Shown here: one piece after another, positions 6,565 through 7,011 of the stretch
Numbering within the stretch: position 1 is the first letter of the stretch
Layout: each line of letters begins with the position of its first letter
Source: an uncultured Bacteroidota bacterium
GTDB lineage: Bacteria; Bacteroidota; Bacteroidia; UBA7662
NCBI GenBank assembly: GCA_903908015.1
Contig: CAIVQI010000153.1
Location: 1-7,011 of the forward strand
Direction of reading: 5' to 3'
DNA length: 7,011 bases
Position numbers and translations under genes: made by a program
The notes under the pieces: model-generated
Told to the model about the DNA's origin: nothing
The model's input: only the letters and a program-made list of their open reading frames with translations
Database searches by the model: none

Positions 6565-7011
6565 TTAGTAGCGATACATATCGTTCTTGAACGGCCCTAG
6601 AGCGTCCACACCAATATAATCGGCCTGCTCCGGACGCAATTGCTCAAGTTCCACGCCGATTTTCGACAAGTGTAGGCGGGCAACCTTTTCATCCAGATGC
6701 TTCGGCAGCACATATACCTCGTTTTTATAGACGCCGGCATTGTTCCAAAGCTCCATTTGGGCTAAAGTCTGGTTGGTGAACGAATTCGACATCACAAAGC
6801 TGGGGTGGCCCATAGCGCAACCCAAGTTCACCAAACGACCTTCGGCCAAAACGATAATTTCCTTGCCTTCGATCTCGTAAACATCCACCTGAGGCTTGAT
6901 CGTGTACTTGGTGTGCTTGTAATTGCCATTCAACCAAGCCATGTCGATTTCATTGTCGAAATGACCGATGTTGCAGACGATAGTTTTGTCTTTCATGCGC
7001 AGAAAATGTGC
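6565..7011 (-). CDS. ahcY: S-adenosylhomocysteine hydrolase, C-terminal part (5' end outside window)
   Basis: Cytoplasmic NAD-dependent enzyme that reversibly splits S-adenosylhomocysteine into adenosine and homocysteine, recycling the by-product of SAM-dependent methylation. About 148 C-terminal residues are visible. The frame runs open to the window edge, so the internal ATG at 6996 is not the start. Signature blocks are CNIGHFDNEIDM in the NAD-binding domain, AEGRLVNLGCAMGHPSFVMS with SFTNQTLAQ following, YVLPKHLDEKVARLHL, and the C-terminal tail PFKNDMYRY. In the family this tail (PFKPDHYRY in the human enzyme) reaches into the neighbouring subunit and uses its Lys and Tyr to contact NAD; both are kept here. 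The tail ends in YRY with TAA directly after, so the C-terminus is intact. Confidence 0.97.
   Translation of the reverse strand, partial: AHFLRMKDKTIVCNIGHFDNEIDMAWLNGNYKHTKYTIKPQVDVYEIEGKEIIVLAEGRLVNLGCAMGHPSFVMSNSFTNQTLAQMELWNNAGVYKNEVYVLPKHLDEKVARLHLSKIGVELEQLRPEQADYIGVDALGPFKNDMYRY

Overview
The window looks like ordinary chromosome from a member of the Bacteroidota. The clues are several TAnnTTTG-type -7 promoter elements, mostly weak Shine-Dalgarno sequences, and the sequence style of the PlsC-like and synthetase proteins. GC content is mid-range by eye. The genus cannot be read from this stretch. Apart from a nuclease fragment at the left edge, all genes lie on the minus strand.

Layout from left to right: (1) 3-278 (+) is the C-terminal end of a protein with a GxxxG-periodic tail, probably an Rpn/PD-(D/E)XK nuclease-transposase relative, cut by the window edge. 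(2) 339-4962 (-) is a compact cluster read as glyS, then metG, then a PlsC-family acyltransferase. glyS and metG overlap by one base (TGATG), and about 20 bp separates metG from the acyltransferase. (3) 5077-6198 (-) is a complete MscS-type mechanosensitive channel. (4) 6351-6513 is a tRNA-Gln(UUG) unit on the minus strand with its own Bacteroidota-style promoter and a strong intrinsic terminator, but with a badly paired T arm. (5) 6565-7011 (-) is the C-terminal third of S-adenosylhomocysteine hydrolase, cut by the right edge.

The cluster supplies two aminoacyl-tRNA synthetases (Gly, Met) and one phospholipid-synthesis enzyme, so it is housekeeping. No defence system, prophage, CRISPR array or biosynthetic cluster was found. 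The points most worth a second look are a perfect 30-bp in-frame tandem repeat in the metG interdomain linker, a possible internal translation start beside it that would release the C-terminal tRNA-binding domain as a separate protein, and the tRNA-Gln gene that lacks conserved T-arm bases.
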